Shown here: positions 26,456 through 34,536 of the stretch, in pieces
Numbering within the stretch: position 1 is the stretch's first letter
Layout: every line of letters starts with the position of its first letter
Assembly (NCBI RefSeq): GCF_900166585.1
Contig: NZ_FVZC01000009.1
Location: 2,475,572-2,539,571 of the forward strand
Direction of reading: 5' to 3'
DNA length: 64,000 bases
From: Mesobacillus jeotgali
Lineage (GTDB): Bacteria > Bacillota > Bacilli > Bacillales > Cytobacillaceae
The notes under the pieces: model-generated
The model's database searches: none
Told to the model about the DNA's origin: nothing
The model's input: only the letters and a program-made list of their open reading frames with translations
Position numbers and translations under genes: made by a program

Positions 26456-26558
26456 CACCAATAAAGTTTTGAGAATGGCCAATAAAATTAAATGTTCACT
26501 GATAAATGGTAAAATCGCCAATCAAAATTGTTTTTCGCCAATATATCAAAATTAAAGT
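26456..26558. repeat. Tandem repeat array E, about 20-bp period
   Basis: CCAATAAA-like words start at 26458, 26479, about 26499 (CTGATAAA), 26518 (CCAATCAA) and 26538 (CCAATATA), followed by AT-rich filler that varies. Spacing is 19-21 bp. It lies between the convergent ytlD and ytkD terminators. Confidence 0.65.
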
Positions 26559-26565
26559 CCATTAA

Positions 26566-26594
26566 AAGAGCGGCCGAAGATTGGCCGCCACTTT
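26566..26594 (-). terminator. Terminator of ytkD
   Basis: GCGGCC and GGCCGC arms with loop GAAGATT; on the minus strand it is followed by TCTTTTAATGG. It adjoins the ytkD stop. Confidence 0.75.
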
Positions 26595-27062
26595 TCACCG
26601 ATTTTCCTTTAAATATTCAAGTGTGTATTTTATTACGTCATCTTTCATAATAAAACTGTATTCATCCATCATTCTTTCCACTAACAAATTGCCATTTTTC
26701 AGGACTGGTCCTCCAGTTTCGAGATAATCATCCTGCGGCAGTATTTCTTCCGCTTCGGCGTAATAGATCCTTTTTACAAACGATTCTTCTCCCACACCGA
26801 CCTGGTACTCCCCGATGCTTTCAATCGATTTTAATATAGCACCGGTTTCTTCCATGACTTCTCTTCGTGCAGTTTGTTCGAGTGTCTCCCCTGCTTCTGC
26901 CTTGCCGCCCGGAAACTCCAGGCCCCTTTCCTTATGATGGGTAAGAAGCCATTCCCCACGGTATGTACAAATGACCAGCACATGGCGGGCACTCTTGTCG
27001 AATGCATTTTCCTTAAAGGCTAAGATCACTTCTTCTCCATTTAAAGCATTGAATTTTTTCAT
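26595..27062 (-). CDS. ytkD: Nudix hydrolase YtkD (MutT-like)
   Basis: Nucleoside triphosphate-sanitising nudix enzyme, 155 aa. The nudix box GGKAEAGETLEQTARREVME then ETGA lies at about residues 52-75 and contains all catalytic glutamates. In B. subtilis YtkD hydrolyses 8-oxo-dGTP and RNA precursors. AGGAGAGAGCGGTC precedes ATG 27062. Confidence 0.88.
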   Translation of the reverse strand: MKKFNALNGEEVILAFKENAFDKSARHVLVICTYRGEWLLTHHKERGLEFPGGKAEAGETLEQTARREVMEETGAILKSIESIGEYQVGVGEESFVKRIYYAEAEEILPQDDYLETGGPVLKNGNLLVERMMDEYSFIMKDDVIKYTLEYLKENR

Positions 27063-27120
27063 GACCGCTCTCTCCTGCCCTTTTTCATGCCTCTAATTAT
27101 ATCGAAAAAGGAAAAATGAA

Positions 27121-27147
27121 GAAACCGCAGACCTCTGTCTGCGGATG
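27121..27147 (-). terminator. Terminator after the 27150-27470 gene
   Basis: CCGCAGAC and GTCTGCGG arms, followed on the minus strand by TTTCTTCATTTTTCC. Confidence 0.75.
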
Positions 27148-27149
27148 TA

Positions 27150-27470
27150 CTATTTTTGCGGCAGGATGCCCATGCTTTCAATATGGTTCCTGGCTTCTTC
27201 ATCACCAAGTTTATAAATCATCTCATAAGCCTGAATCAGCTGTCTGTCCAGAGCATCATTTTCCCTGTCGTAGTGATATTGGACATATGGGACATGCGCC
27301 CTCATGAAATTTTGCCAGCCTGTGGAATAGCTTTGTTCAAAAATTTCCCTCAGCGCTGTGATTTCTTCATCTGTGGCTTCGATTTTGAAATTCCATGGAG
27401 ATGCTGTGGATACACTTGAAATCTCGCCTTCACTTATATTGATATAGTAAGTTTTTTTGCCGTCTTGCAT
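27150..27470 (-). CDS. Uncharacterised Bacillaceae protein (106 aa)
   Basis: Soluble, acidic protein without signal or membrane segment; family not recognised. It contains a beta-rich N-terminal third (KKTYYINISEGEISSV) and a helical, charged remainder with conserved-looking HVPYVQYHYDRENDALD. ATG 27470 is 6 bp after GAGGTG. It has its own terminator. Function cannot be inferred. Confidence 0.65.
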   Translation of the reverse strand: MQDGKKTYYINISEGEISSVSTASPWNFKIEATDEEITALREIFEQSYSTGWQNFMRAHVPYVQYHYDRENDALDRQLIQAYEMIYKLGDEEARNHIESMGILPQK

Positions 27471-27721
27471 GAACGTCACCTCATGGATATCGTTCCCTGC
27501 GTCTATATTTCTTTATACTGAATATCTTTAAAATAAATAATTTTTTGCACTCCAAAATTCCTTTTAAAGTAATGAGTATGTTAAAATTAGAGCACGCATA
27601 CAGATAAAGAAAATCAATAACCCTGCCGGAAAATGCTTCAATTCCGAGGCATATTTTTTCCAGTCAAGGGTATTAAATAAGTATAGGATTATGGAGGATT
27701 AAGAAGGAGAGGTGAAATGTC

Positions 27722-27976
27722 ATGAAACTGATTGATGAGCTATACGAACTTTACCGCAATAAATTGACCGGTGATGAAGAGGATATCGATATGCTCGCTT
27801 TTGCCTTCCTTGAAGAAATGAGCCGTGAAGACCTTCTGAAGATCATCCAGGACCTCGATAAGCAGGAGCTTTATGATTTGATGGGGCTTTATTTGATCGA
27901 GAGCCTGAAGGGGAAATTTGCCCAGGATGATTTCGGAGCGCGTTCGGTCACATATCCTTCCCGCAATGTCCATTAA
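27722..27976 (+). CDS. Small acidic protein of the DUF6154 type (84 aa)
   Basis: Very acidic helical protein (MKLIDELYELYRNKL, then MSREDLLKIIQDLDKQEL) with a short basic tail. AGGAGAGGTG lies before the ATG and a strong terminator after the stop, so it is a genuine single-gene unit. The family name is from memory; no function is known. Confidence 0.7.
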   Translation: MKLIDELYELYRNKLTGDEEDIDMLAFAFLEEMSREDLLKIIQDLDKQELYDLMGLYLIESLKGKFAQDDFGARSVTYPSRNVH

Positions 27977-27987
27977 TGAATAAAATA

Positions 27988-28021
27988 CATATAACCGGCT
28001 GATTAAGCCGGTTTTTTTTGC
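27988..28021 (+). terminator. Terminator of the 27722-27976 gene
   Basis: AACCGGC and GCCGGTT arms around TGATTAA, followed by eight T. Confidence 0.85.
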
Positions 28022-28023
28022 GC

Positions 28024-28054
28024 AAAAAAAACTGGCCCGGCGGCCAGTTTTTCT
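28024..28054 (-). terminator. Terminator of dps
   Basis: AAAACTGGCC and GGCCAGTTTT arms; the minus strand continues with TTTTGCG. Adjacent to the dps stop. Confidence 0.8.
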
Positions 28055-28055
28055 C

Positions 28056-28496
28056 TTATCCAAGATAAGCCTTGAACATCCACATATGTTTGCGGAGGCT
28101 CATTTTCACTTCCGTCATCATATCTGCGGTAGCTGTATCCTCTGCCTTTTCTGCAAGTTCAATTGCTTGCTGGAGCTCGTCCACAATTGTTCCAAAGTCA
28201 TCGTGCAGCTGCTTGACCATATCTTCTTCGTTTTCTGAACCGGTTGCTTCTTCAACAGAAGACAGTTCTAAATATTCCTTCAGCGTCGCGACAGGCTTCC
28301 CTTCTAACGCGAGAATTCTTTCAGCAAATTCATCAATGATTGTTGCTGCTTCGTTGTAAAGTTCTTCGAATTTGACGTGAAGTGTGAAGAAGTGGCGGCC
28401 CTTTACATACCAGTGGTAATTGTGAAGCTTTGTATATAGTACCGTCCAGTTTGCAACTTGTTTGTTTACTGCTTGGATTAATTCTGTTTGTGCCAT
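28056..28496 (-). CDS. dps: Dps family ferritin-like DNA-protecting protein
   Basis: Miniferritin that oxidises and stores iron with peroxide, 146 aa. The ferroxidase residues are visible in LHNYHWYVKGRHFFTLH and FEELYNEAATIIDEFAER. GAGGAGG precedes the ATG. No clear PerR box was found in the 110 bp upstream; a sigma-B or other control cannot be read with confidence. Confidence 0.92.
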   Translation of the reverse strand: MAQTELIQAVNKQVANWTVLYTKLHNYHWYVKGRHFFTLHVKFEELYNEAATIIDEFAERILALEGKPVATLKEYLELSSVEEATGSENEEDMVKQLHDDFGTIVDELQQAIELAEKAEDTATADMMTEVKMSLRKHMWMFKAYLG

Positions 28497-28628
28497 GCTT
28501 AATTCATCCTCCTCTTAGTCATCATTTATATTCCCCTTCCTGTTTTAGAAAAAACATGGTGACAGCAACTTTTTTCCTATCCAGGAAAGGAACATGCTAC
28601 AATAATTTTGAACAAAGGAGGACGTATT

Positions 28629-28793
28629 ATGTATACCGTTTTGATTATCTCGATCATCATTGTCATCGTAGTCCTGGTTTTAAGCGTGTTGACCACTTCT
28701 AAGGCATATCAATACAAACACACAGTCGACCCGATTGAAAACAACAGTGATCTTCACGAAAACACCTCTGATAATGAACGTGGTGAAAAATAA
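28629..28793 (+). CDS. ytzI: YtzI-like single-pass membrane protein (54 aa)
   Basis: A hydrophobic helix of about 22 residues at the N-terminus (MYTVLIISIIIVIVVLVL) followed by a polar tail ending NERGEK. ATG 28629 follows AAAGGAGG at 8 bp, so the reading from 28608 is rejected. A hairpin terminator follows immediately. Function unknown. Confidence 0.75.
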   Translation: MYTVLIISIIIVIVVLVLSVLTTSKAYQYKHTVDPIENNSDLHENTSDNERGEK

Positions 28794-28795
28794 AT

Positions 28796-28825
28796 AAAAG
28801 GAGCTGAAGCAGCTCCTTTTAAGAG
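28796..28825 (+). terminator. Terminator of ytzI
   Basis: AAAAGGAGCTG and CAGCTCCTTTT arms with a three-base loop. Confidence 0.8.
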
Positions 28826-28852
28826 ATTAAATTTTTTAAGAAGGGATTTCCT

Positions 28853-29107
28853 ATGCTAAAAAAAGCATTCATCGGCATCATCCGATTTTATCAAGCAGTC
28901 ATATCGCCTTTGAAGCCGCCGTCATGCCGTTTTTATCCGACTTGTTCCCATTATGGGCTTGAAGCGATCCAGAGATTTGGTCCCTTCAAAGGCGGTTGGC
29001 TGACCATCGTGCGGATCCTGAAATGCCAGCCACTTCACCCGGGCGGAATCGACCCTGTGCCGGAAGAATGGCCATCAAGGAAAAAAGACAAGGCCCATAA
29101 TCATTAA
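28853..29107 (+). CDS. yidD: Membrane protein insertion efficiency factor YidD
   Basis: An 84-aa protein with the family signature [20 protein letters not shown] and [10 protein letters not shown], then [14 protein letters not shown]. YidD helps insert proteins through YidC at the inner face of the membrane. Complete, normal length. The ribosome site is modest (AAGGGA). Called ytjA in B. subtilis, where it is also near dps and ytiB. Confidence 0.93.
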   Translation: MLKKAFIGIIRFYQAVISPLKPPSCRFYPTCSHYGLEAIQRFGPFKGGWLTIVRILKCQPLHPGGIDPVPEEWPSRKKDKAHNH

Positions 29108-29144
29108 TTTCCTGTTTTAAAAATATTGCAGTCGAATTGCCTGC

Positions 29145-29708
29145 TTACTTTTCATATCCATTGATAACCTGATCCAGCCTTCCTGTTGCCGGATCAATTA
29201 CTAGCCCATGTACAGGAACATCTTTAGGCATCAAGGGATGGTTCTTTACGATTTCGACACTGTGGCCAACACTGTCCTTGACATTGTCAAAGCCGTGAAG
29301 CCATTCCTTTACATCGATTCCCGAATAATTCAAAGTGTTCAGCATATCATCACTAACACCGCGACGTTGCATTTCCTCAATCATGCCATCAGGCTTCATA
29401 CCGCTCATGCCACAGTCATAGTGCCCAATGATTGCCACTTCCTCTGCCTGCAGCTGGTAAACAGCGACCAGAAGACTTCTCATGATACTTCCAAAAGGAT
29501 GCATGATGAGTGCACCGGCATTTTTGACAATCTTCACATCACCATTGCGAATATTCAACGCTCTTGGCAAAAGTTCAACAAGCCTGGTATCCATACATGT
29601 TAAGATAACCATTTTTTTGTTTGGAAATTTCGTAGTCGTGAATTCTTCATACTTCTTTTCAGCAACAAATTGTTCATTAAAATGAAGGATTTCCTCAAGC
29701 ATTCTCAT
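29145..29708 (-). CDS. ytiB: Beta-class carbonic anhydrase (YtiB type)
   Basis: Interconverts CO2 and bicarbonate, 187 aa. Zinc ligands are in TCMDTRLVELLP (Cys, with the Asp-Arg dyad) and IGHYDCGMSG (His and Cys). The ATG is 8 bp after GGAG. The gene converges on yidD with only 37 bp between them. Confidence 0.9.
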   Translation of the reverse strand: MRMLEEILHFNEQFVAEKKYEEFTTTKFPNKKMVILTCMDTRLVELLPRALNIRNGDVKIVKNAGALIMHPFGSIMRSLLVAVYQLQAEEVAIIGHYDCGMSGMKPDGMIEEMQRRGVSDDMLNTLNYSGIDVKEWLHGFDNVKDSVGHSVEIVKNHPLMPKDVPVHGLVIDPATGRLDQVINGYEK

Positions 29709-29818
29709 CTTCTCTACTCCTTTTTAACATGGTCTACTATCTAGAATACCGTAAATCTCCGCAGAGCCAAAATGTTTTACTTGATTTTCTGCCAATCCTT
29801 TTGTATGATACAAAAGGT

Positions 29819-29839
29819 AAATCGTAACGATTACGAATT
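29819..29839 (+). promoter_or_regulatory. Zur box upstream of the zinc lipoprotein gene
   Basis: AAATCGTAACGATTACGAAT then T forms a near-perfect palindrome that matches the Bacillus Zur consensus AAATCGTAAT-N-ATTACGATTT closely. A related half-site, AAATCGTAATCAATC, lies at 29896. Both are upstream of a zinc-binding protein gene, as expected for zinc-repressed transcription. Confidence 0.8.
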
Positions 29840-29933
29840 AATATTTTTAACAACTGACCAGAAAACTATAAAAGAATGCTACCATTACAGTTCATAAATC
29901 GTAATCAATCCGTTTTGAAACCAGGAGGTCAAT

Positions 29934-30950
29934 ATGAAAAAAATTGCTTTTATACTATCGATTTTTATAACAATCTCAGCCTTTCTCAGCGGCTGCGGAA
30001 AAGAAAACGCCTCAAATAAGGAAAAGGATCAGAACCTGTTGCAAGTCTATACAACCGTTTATCCGCTCCAGTTTTTCAGCGAGCAAATTGGCGGTCAATA
30101 TGTCGAGGTTAAAACCGTGTATCCTCCAGGAGCAGATGAACACACTTTCGAACCCTCCCAAAAAGATATGATGGCATTAGCTGATGCAGACGTTTTTTTC
30201 TATATCGGTCTCGGTCTTGAGGGTTTTGTTGATAAAGCGGGCAAAACTTTGAAAGATGAGGAAGTAAAAATGGTTCCTGTCGGAGAAGCCGTACATTTCG
30301 ATGAAGCTGGCCATCAAGAGAATGACCATAGCGATGATGAACATGCAGAGGAAGACAGCCATGCCGAGGAAGACAGCCATGATGACAAAGGCGGTAATGA
30401 CAGTGGCGATGGGCATGCACACGGTGACATCGACCCGCATGTCTGGCTAGATCCTATATATGCAAACGATCTTGCCCTTGCTATCAAGGAACAGTTAATC
30501 GAACAAATGCCAGAGCATAAAGATACTTTTGAACAAAATTATTCTGAACTAGCTGCCCAATTAGAGGATGTAGACAAAGAGTTTGCCAATGTGATTCATT
30601 CAGCGAAGCGCAAGGAAATCATTGTATCTCATGCAGCATACAGTTATTGGGAAGAGCGATATGGGATTGATCAAATCAGTATCTCTGGACAGTCGACAAC
30701 TAATGAACCGTCCCAAAAAGAACTTCAAAAACTCATTTCTCATGCAAGAGACGAAAAGATAAAATATGTTTTGAATGAACAGAACTTTGAATCCAAGCTG
30801 GCAAAAATGGTTCAGGAAGAAATTGGTGCTAAGTCACTTACGCTCCACAATCTTTCTGTATTAACGGATAAAGACATAAAAAATAAGGAAACATACTTCA
30901 CGTTGATGGAAAGAAATATCTCGACGCTCGGAAAAGCGTTGAATGAATAA
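29934..30950 (+). CDS. znuA: Zinc-binding ABC lipoprotein (ZnuA/AdcA-like)
   Basis: High-affinity metal-capturing lipoprotein of cluster A-I, 338 aa. The lipobox is FLSGCGK. Metal-ligand histidines lie in GADEHTFEPS, DPHVWLDP and IVSHAAYSYW. Between about residues 121 and 168 there is a long His/Asp/Glu-rich loop (DHSDDEHAEEDSHAEEDSH) typical of zinc rather than manganese proteins. Zur boxes upstream support zinc. No permease or ATPase gene is next to it, so it must work with components encoded elsewhere. Confidence 0.9.
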   Translation: MKKIAFILSIFITISAFLSGCGKENASNKEKDQNLLQVYTTVYPLQFFSEQIGGQYVEVKTVYPPGADEHTFEPSQKDMMALADADVFFYIGLGLEGFVDKAGKTLKDEEVKMVPVGEAVHFDEAGHQENDHSDDEHAEEDSHAEEDSHDDKGGNDSGDGHAHGDIDPHVWLDPIYANDLALAIKEQLIEQMPEHKDTFEQNYSELAAQLEDVDKEFANVIHSAKRKEIIVSHAAYSYWEERYGIDQISISGQSTTNEPSQKELQKLISHARDEKIKYVLNEQNFESKLAKMVQEEIGAKSLTLHNLSVLTDKDIKNKETYFTLMERNISTLGKALNE

Positions 30951-30956
30951 TACCGT

Positions 30957-30984
30957 TGCCTCCCAATTTGGGAGGTTTTTTTAT
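30957..30984 (+). terminator. Terminator of znuA
   Basis: CCTCCCAA and TTGGGAGG arms followed by seven T. Confidence 0.85.
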
Positions 30985-31056
30985 GGAAAATTTTCCTACA
31001 TATTTTCCAATAAAGTGAAAACACTAGGAGGAGGCATATTACGGAAGGGAAGTTAA

Positions 31057-32421
31057 ATGATGGACGAAATATTAATTGCCCGTTCACTGTTCGGGACAAC
31101 CATGGGGTTTCATATTATCAATGCAACGATTGGGGTTGGGCTGCCGCTAATGATTCTTGCAGCAGAACTGCTCTACCAGAAAACAAATGACAGGGACTAT
31201 GCCGTAATGGCGAAAAGGTGGACTAAGGCATTTGCCGTTACCCTGGGAGTCGGCATCCCGACTGGCACAATTGCAGGAGTCCAGCTATCCCTCCTATGGC
31301 CAGGGTTCATGGAGGTCATCGGGCGAGTCATGGCCCTGCCTTTTCAGATTGAAATTTATGCTTTTTTCGTGGAAGCTTTGTTCATGTCGATTTATGTGTA
31401 CGCAGCAGATCGAATCGCACCCTGGATGAGAATAGCCAGTCTGACGCTGGTTGCTCTTGGGGCACTTGCCTCTGCTGTCCTGATCACAAATGTCCATGCA
31501 TTCCAGGGTACACCAGCTGGCTTTCGAGTAGAAAATGGCGAGCTCGTTGATATCGATCCATGGGCTGCCTTCTTTAATCCAAGTTTCGTTGTTACTGCTG
31601 GACATGTTGTCGTCACAGCTTATATGACCGGGGCATTTATTATCGCTACTGTTGCTGCCTATAAAATGCTAAAAAGTGACTTTGGCTCAAGGCTGTATAA
31701 ATTTCATCAAAAAGCTTTGATGGCCAGTTTAATCATTGGCGGTATCTTCTCCATTCTGACTGCAGCCAATGGACATTCAGCTGCACAATACCTTCATGAA
31801 TACCAGCCTGAAAAACTGGCAGGCGCAGAAGGACTTTTTGAAACCCAAAAATACGCCCCGCTGGCAATCGGAGGGTTTACCGACCGGGAAACGGAATCAG
31901 TAAAATGGGGCATTGAAATTCCATGGGCATTAAGTTTTCTGGCCGGAAATTCATTCGATACCGAAGTGAAGGGCTTAAATGATTTTCCCGAGGAACACTG
32001 GCCCCCATTGTTCATCCACACATTATTTAATGCGATGGTCGGGGTTGGGATGCTGCTTATCACACTCTCTCTAATCGCATTTGTTTGGAATAAAATCTTG
32101 AAGAAAGACCGGTTTCCTAAATTCCTCATGTGGTTGTTTGTTGCTACAGGCCCGCTTGCCATGCTTGGGATTGAATTCGGCTGGATTTTTGCCTGTACAG
32201 GAAGGCAGCCATGGGTCATTTACCGTGTACTGACCACTGCCGATGCTGCGACAACTGCAACAAACCTCGGAATATTATTTATTCTTTTTGCTGCAGTGTA
32301 CGTTTTGCTTGGCGTGATGGAAATCATCGTTCTCCGGTATTACTTCAGGAAAAATACCGTATTGGACGACCTGAACAGAGCACAGCAAAAAGAATTTCCG
32401 TTGTTCGATTCAAATACGTAA
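31057..32421 (+). CDS. ythA: Cytochrome bd-type (cyanide-insensitive-like) quinol oxidase subunit I
   Basis: CydA-family subunit that binds haems and oxidises quinol with oxygen, 454 aa. Haem-ligand features: GFHIINATIG near the N-terminus (His19), HVVVTAYMTGAF, and the C-terminal GWIFACTGRQPWVIY. The Q-loop is short, as in the Bacillus YthA/Cio group. GGAAGGGAAG precedes ATG 31057. It is followed by subunit II after 15 bp. Confidence 0.92.
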   Translation: MMDEILIARSLFGTTMGFHIINATIGVGLPLMILAAELLYQKTNDRDYAVMAKRWTKAFAVTLGVGIPTGTIAGVQLSLLWPGFMEVIGRVMALPFQIEIYAFFVEALFMSIYVYAADRIAPWMRIASLTLVALGALASAVLITNVHAFQGTPAGFRVENGELVDIDPWAAFFNPSFVVTAGHVVVTAYMTGAFIIATVAAYKMLKSDFGSRLYKFHQKALMASLIIGGIFSILTAANGHSAAQYLHEYQPEKLAGAEGLFETQKYAPLAIGGFTDRETESVKWGIEIPWALSFLAGNSFDTEVKGLNDFPEEHWPPLFIHTLFNAMVGVGMLLITLSLIAFVWNKILKKDRFPKFLMWLFVATGPLAMLGIEFGWIFACTGRQPWVIYRVLTTADAATTATNLGILFILFAAVYVLLGVMEIIVLRYYFRKNTVLDDLNRAQQKEFPLFDSNT

Positions 32422-32436
32422 AAGAGGTGATTCGGT

Positions 32437-33486
32437 GTGACTGATGCGCTAACTGCTATAACCGTCCTCTGGGGCTTCGTCTTTATTTATGCCGTCATGG
32501 CCACCATGGATTTTGGCGCTGGCTTCTGGTCGATGGTATACATCAATAAAACAAAAACAAAGGCAACAAATATCGCCAATCGCTATCTTTCGCCAACCTG
32601 GGAAGTAACGAATACTTTTATCGTTGCCCTGGTCGTGGCAGTTTACAGCATGTTTCCAAAAGCTGCTTATACATTGGGCACGGTACTGCTGATCCCAGGC
32701 AGCATGATCTTGCTTCTGTTATCCGTTCGAAGTGCATTTCTTGTTTTTTCAAATATTGCTGAGGATTATCGAAAAGTGCTCACCTATATATCAGGAATCT
32801 GCGGCATCCTGATCCCTGGCTTGTTGATCAGTGTTCTCCCCATTACACATGGCGGGTTTGTCGAGTTCACTGATGGATCGCAAAACCTCAATCTTGGAAA
32901 GCTTTTCACCAGCCCAAATGAATATGCCTTTATCGGCTTTGCTGTTAGCAGTACCCTCTTCCTTTCGTCACTGTTGCTCGCAGATTACTCAAAAGCATCT
33001 GATGAGCTTCAGGCTTATAATGTCTACAGACGTGATGCATTGATTCTGGGACCGATTTCGCTGGTAATGGCTTTTGCCATCATGCTGACGTTACGAAATG
33101 AAGCTGCCTGGATTTATGATAATATGATGGACGATTTATCTATTCTTATAATATCGGTTGTTCTTTTCATGATTGGCGGCCTTGCACTGATTCTTCCATC
33201 GATTGGCAATAAATCGCTAAGAGGACTCCCAAGGCTCGCTGTTATCATGATTACCCTTCAATATCTGGCAGCAAGCTATGTTTACGGAAAAGCCCATCTG
33301 CCATATATCGTCTATCCGGAAGTAACGATACAATCGGCCTTTACCGACCCAAATTCATTCCGTGCTGTATTCACCACATATATTGTTGGATTCCTGATTC
33401 TTTTTCCTGGCTTCATCTATTTCTGGAGCCTGTTCATGCAGGACAAAAGATATCTCCGGCAAAAAAAGGCCAGGGGACAAACTTGA
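32437..33486 (+). CDS. ythB: Cytochrome bd-type quinol oxidase subunit II
   Basis: CydB-family membrane partner of YthA, 349 aa with about nine helices. The N-terminal ATMDFGAGFW is the family hallmark; acidic WEVTN follows at about residue 52. It starts with GTG 32437 after AGAGGTG. The pair forms an oxygen-reducing oxidase useful at low oxygen; the B. subtilis counterpart is ythAB. Confidence 0.9.
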   Translation: MTDALTAITVLWGFVFIYAVMATMDFGAGFWSMVYINKTKTKATNIANRYLSPTWEVTNTFIVALVVAVYSMFPKAAYTLGTVLLIPGSMILLLLSVRSAFLVFSNIAEDYRKVLTYISGICGILIPGLLISVLPITHGGFVEFTDGSQNLNLGKLFTSPNEYAFIGFAVSSTLFLSSLLLADYSKASDELQAYNVYRRDALILGPISLVMAFAIMLTLRNEAAWIYDNMMDDLSILIISVVLFMIGGLALILPSIGNKSLRGLPRLAVIMITLQYLAASYVYGKAHLPYIVYPEVTIQSAFTDPNSFRAVFTTYIVGFLILFPGFIYFWSLFMQDKRYLRQKKARGQT

Positions 33487-33571
33487 TTCCTTTTGCCTAA
33501 TATTAGCTTGAATGAGTAATTCGTTCCCGCTGCATGCTATAGATGTATCAATCAAAAAGGAGTGGTACACC

Positions 33572-33727
33572 ATGGCTAAAGACGTATTGTGCGAAGTAAA
33601 CAACTGTCAATATTGGGAGCATGGAAACCTATGCAACGCCGACAAAATCTATGTGGTCAGCCATTCCGGCGAGACAGCCGATAACAGCCGGGAAACCGAC
33701 TGCAAGACATTTGAAGCTTTAAGCTAA
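33572..33727 (+). CDS. DUF1540 cysteine-containing small protein (51 aa)
   Basis: Small soluble protein with four cysteines spaced as in DUF1540: LCEVNNCQYWEHGNLCNADK and TDCKTFEAL. This suggests a metal (zinc) knot. ATG 33572 follows AAGGAGTGGTACACC; a longer reading to 33512 has no site. Function unknown. Confidence 0.83.
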   Translation: MAKDVLCEVNNCQYWEHGNLCNADKIYVVSHSGETADNSRETDCKTFEALS

Positions 33728-33729
33728 AT

Positions 33730-33756
33730 ATTGGGACCGGGTCAACCTGGTCCTAT
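33730..33756. terminator. Shared terminator between convergent genes
   Basis: GGACC and GGTCC arms with inner GG/CC pairs, an AT-rich flank on each side. It lies in the 29-bp gap between the DUF1540 gene and the convergent ATP pyrophosphatase gene. Confidence 0.6.
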
Positions 33757-34458
33757 TTATTGCTTATGGTCGGTTCTTTCGATCGGAATAAGATCAATAA
33801 ATAGAAAACGATCCTTCCCAGTGAAATAATCAGGAGTTACTTTCTCAGCCCCTTTTTCAAAGCTTAAGGGAAACTTAAAATTAGGCCCGTCAAACACTAA
33901 CGAATGAAATTCCCCCTTCTCACCGCAAATATCATGGTTTTTCGGATAGTCTTTGAGCAATTCCCTGTCATAGATTCTTCCAAGAAAACATTTGTTTAGT
34001 GCCTCCAAATCAATGCAGGTGATCACAGACTCAAACCCTAGCTGAATGAACTGATTGCTGATGTCATCAACAGAATGATTCCACAGAGGAAAAATAGCAG
34101 TCAAACCGGTTCCTTCCACAAGATTTTCCCTATATTCGCGGATATCCTGCAGGTGAATATCACCAAAAGCAATATGGGTGACACCGTCTGCCTTCAATTC
34201 AGAGAATGTTTTCCTCATGATTTCCTGATACTTATCATTCGAGCATTCCTGAGGGATCCAAACTTCTCGTAATCGAATTCCTAAAGACTCCGATTGCTGT
34301 TTCAGCAGCTCATGCCTTACTCCATGAATGGAAACACGCCCTGTCCCTTCTGTGAGAGTCACTAACAATGAATCAACTTCATAATCAGGATTATTTTGTA
34401 TTTTATATAATGCAAGGGTAGAATCCTTCCCCCCGCTGAATCCCATAACTATTTTCAT
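33757..34458 (-). CDS. Dph6-like ATP-pyrophosphatase (adenine nucleotide alpha hydrolase)
   Basis: N-terminal PP-loop FSGGKDSTLALYK and C-terminal CGEKGEFHSLVFDGP identify the diphthine-ammonia ligase-like family (PF01902). Bacteria do not make diphthamide, so the substrate here is different and unknown; amidation or adenylation of a small molecule or RNA is possible. AAGGAGG lies before the ATG. It follows metS2 by about 80 bp on the same strand and may share its T-box control. Confidence 0.8.
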   Translation of the reverse strand: MKIVMGFSGGKDSTLALYKIQNNPDYEVDSLLVTLTEGTGRVSIHGVRHELLKQQSESLGIRLREVWIPQECSNDKYQEIMRKTFSELKADGVTHIAFGDIHLQDIREYRENLVEGTGLTAIFPLWNHSVDDISNQFIQLGFESVITCIDLEALNKCFLGRIYDRELLKDYPKNHDICGEKGEFHSLVFDGPNFKFPLSFEKGAEKVTPDYFTGKDRFLFIDLIPIERTDHKQ

Positions 34459-34536
34459 CCTATCAGCCTCCTTTACTCGAAATAAAAATGATTCACAACC
34501 TTGAGGTTAATACACTTAAACACATTATTAATCAGG

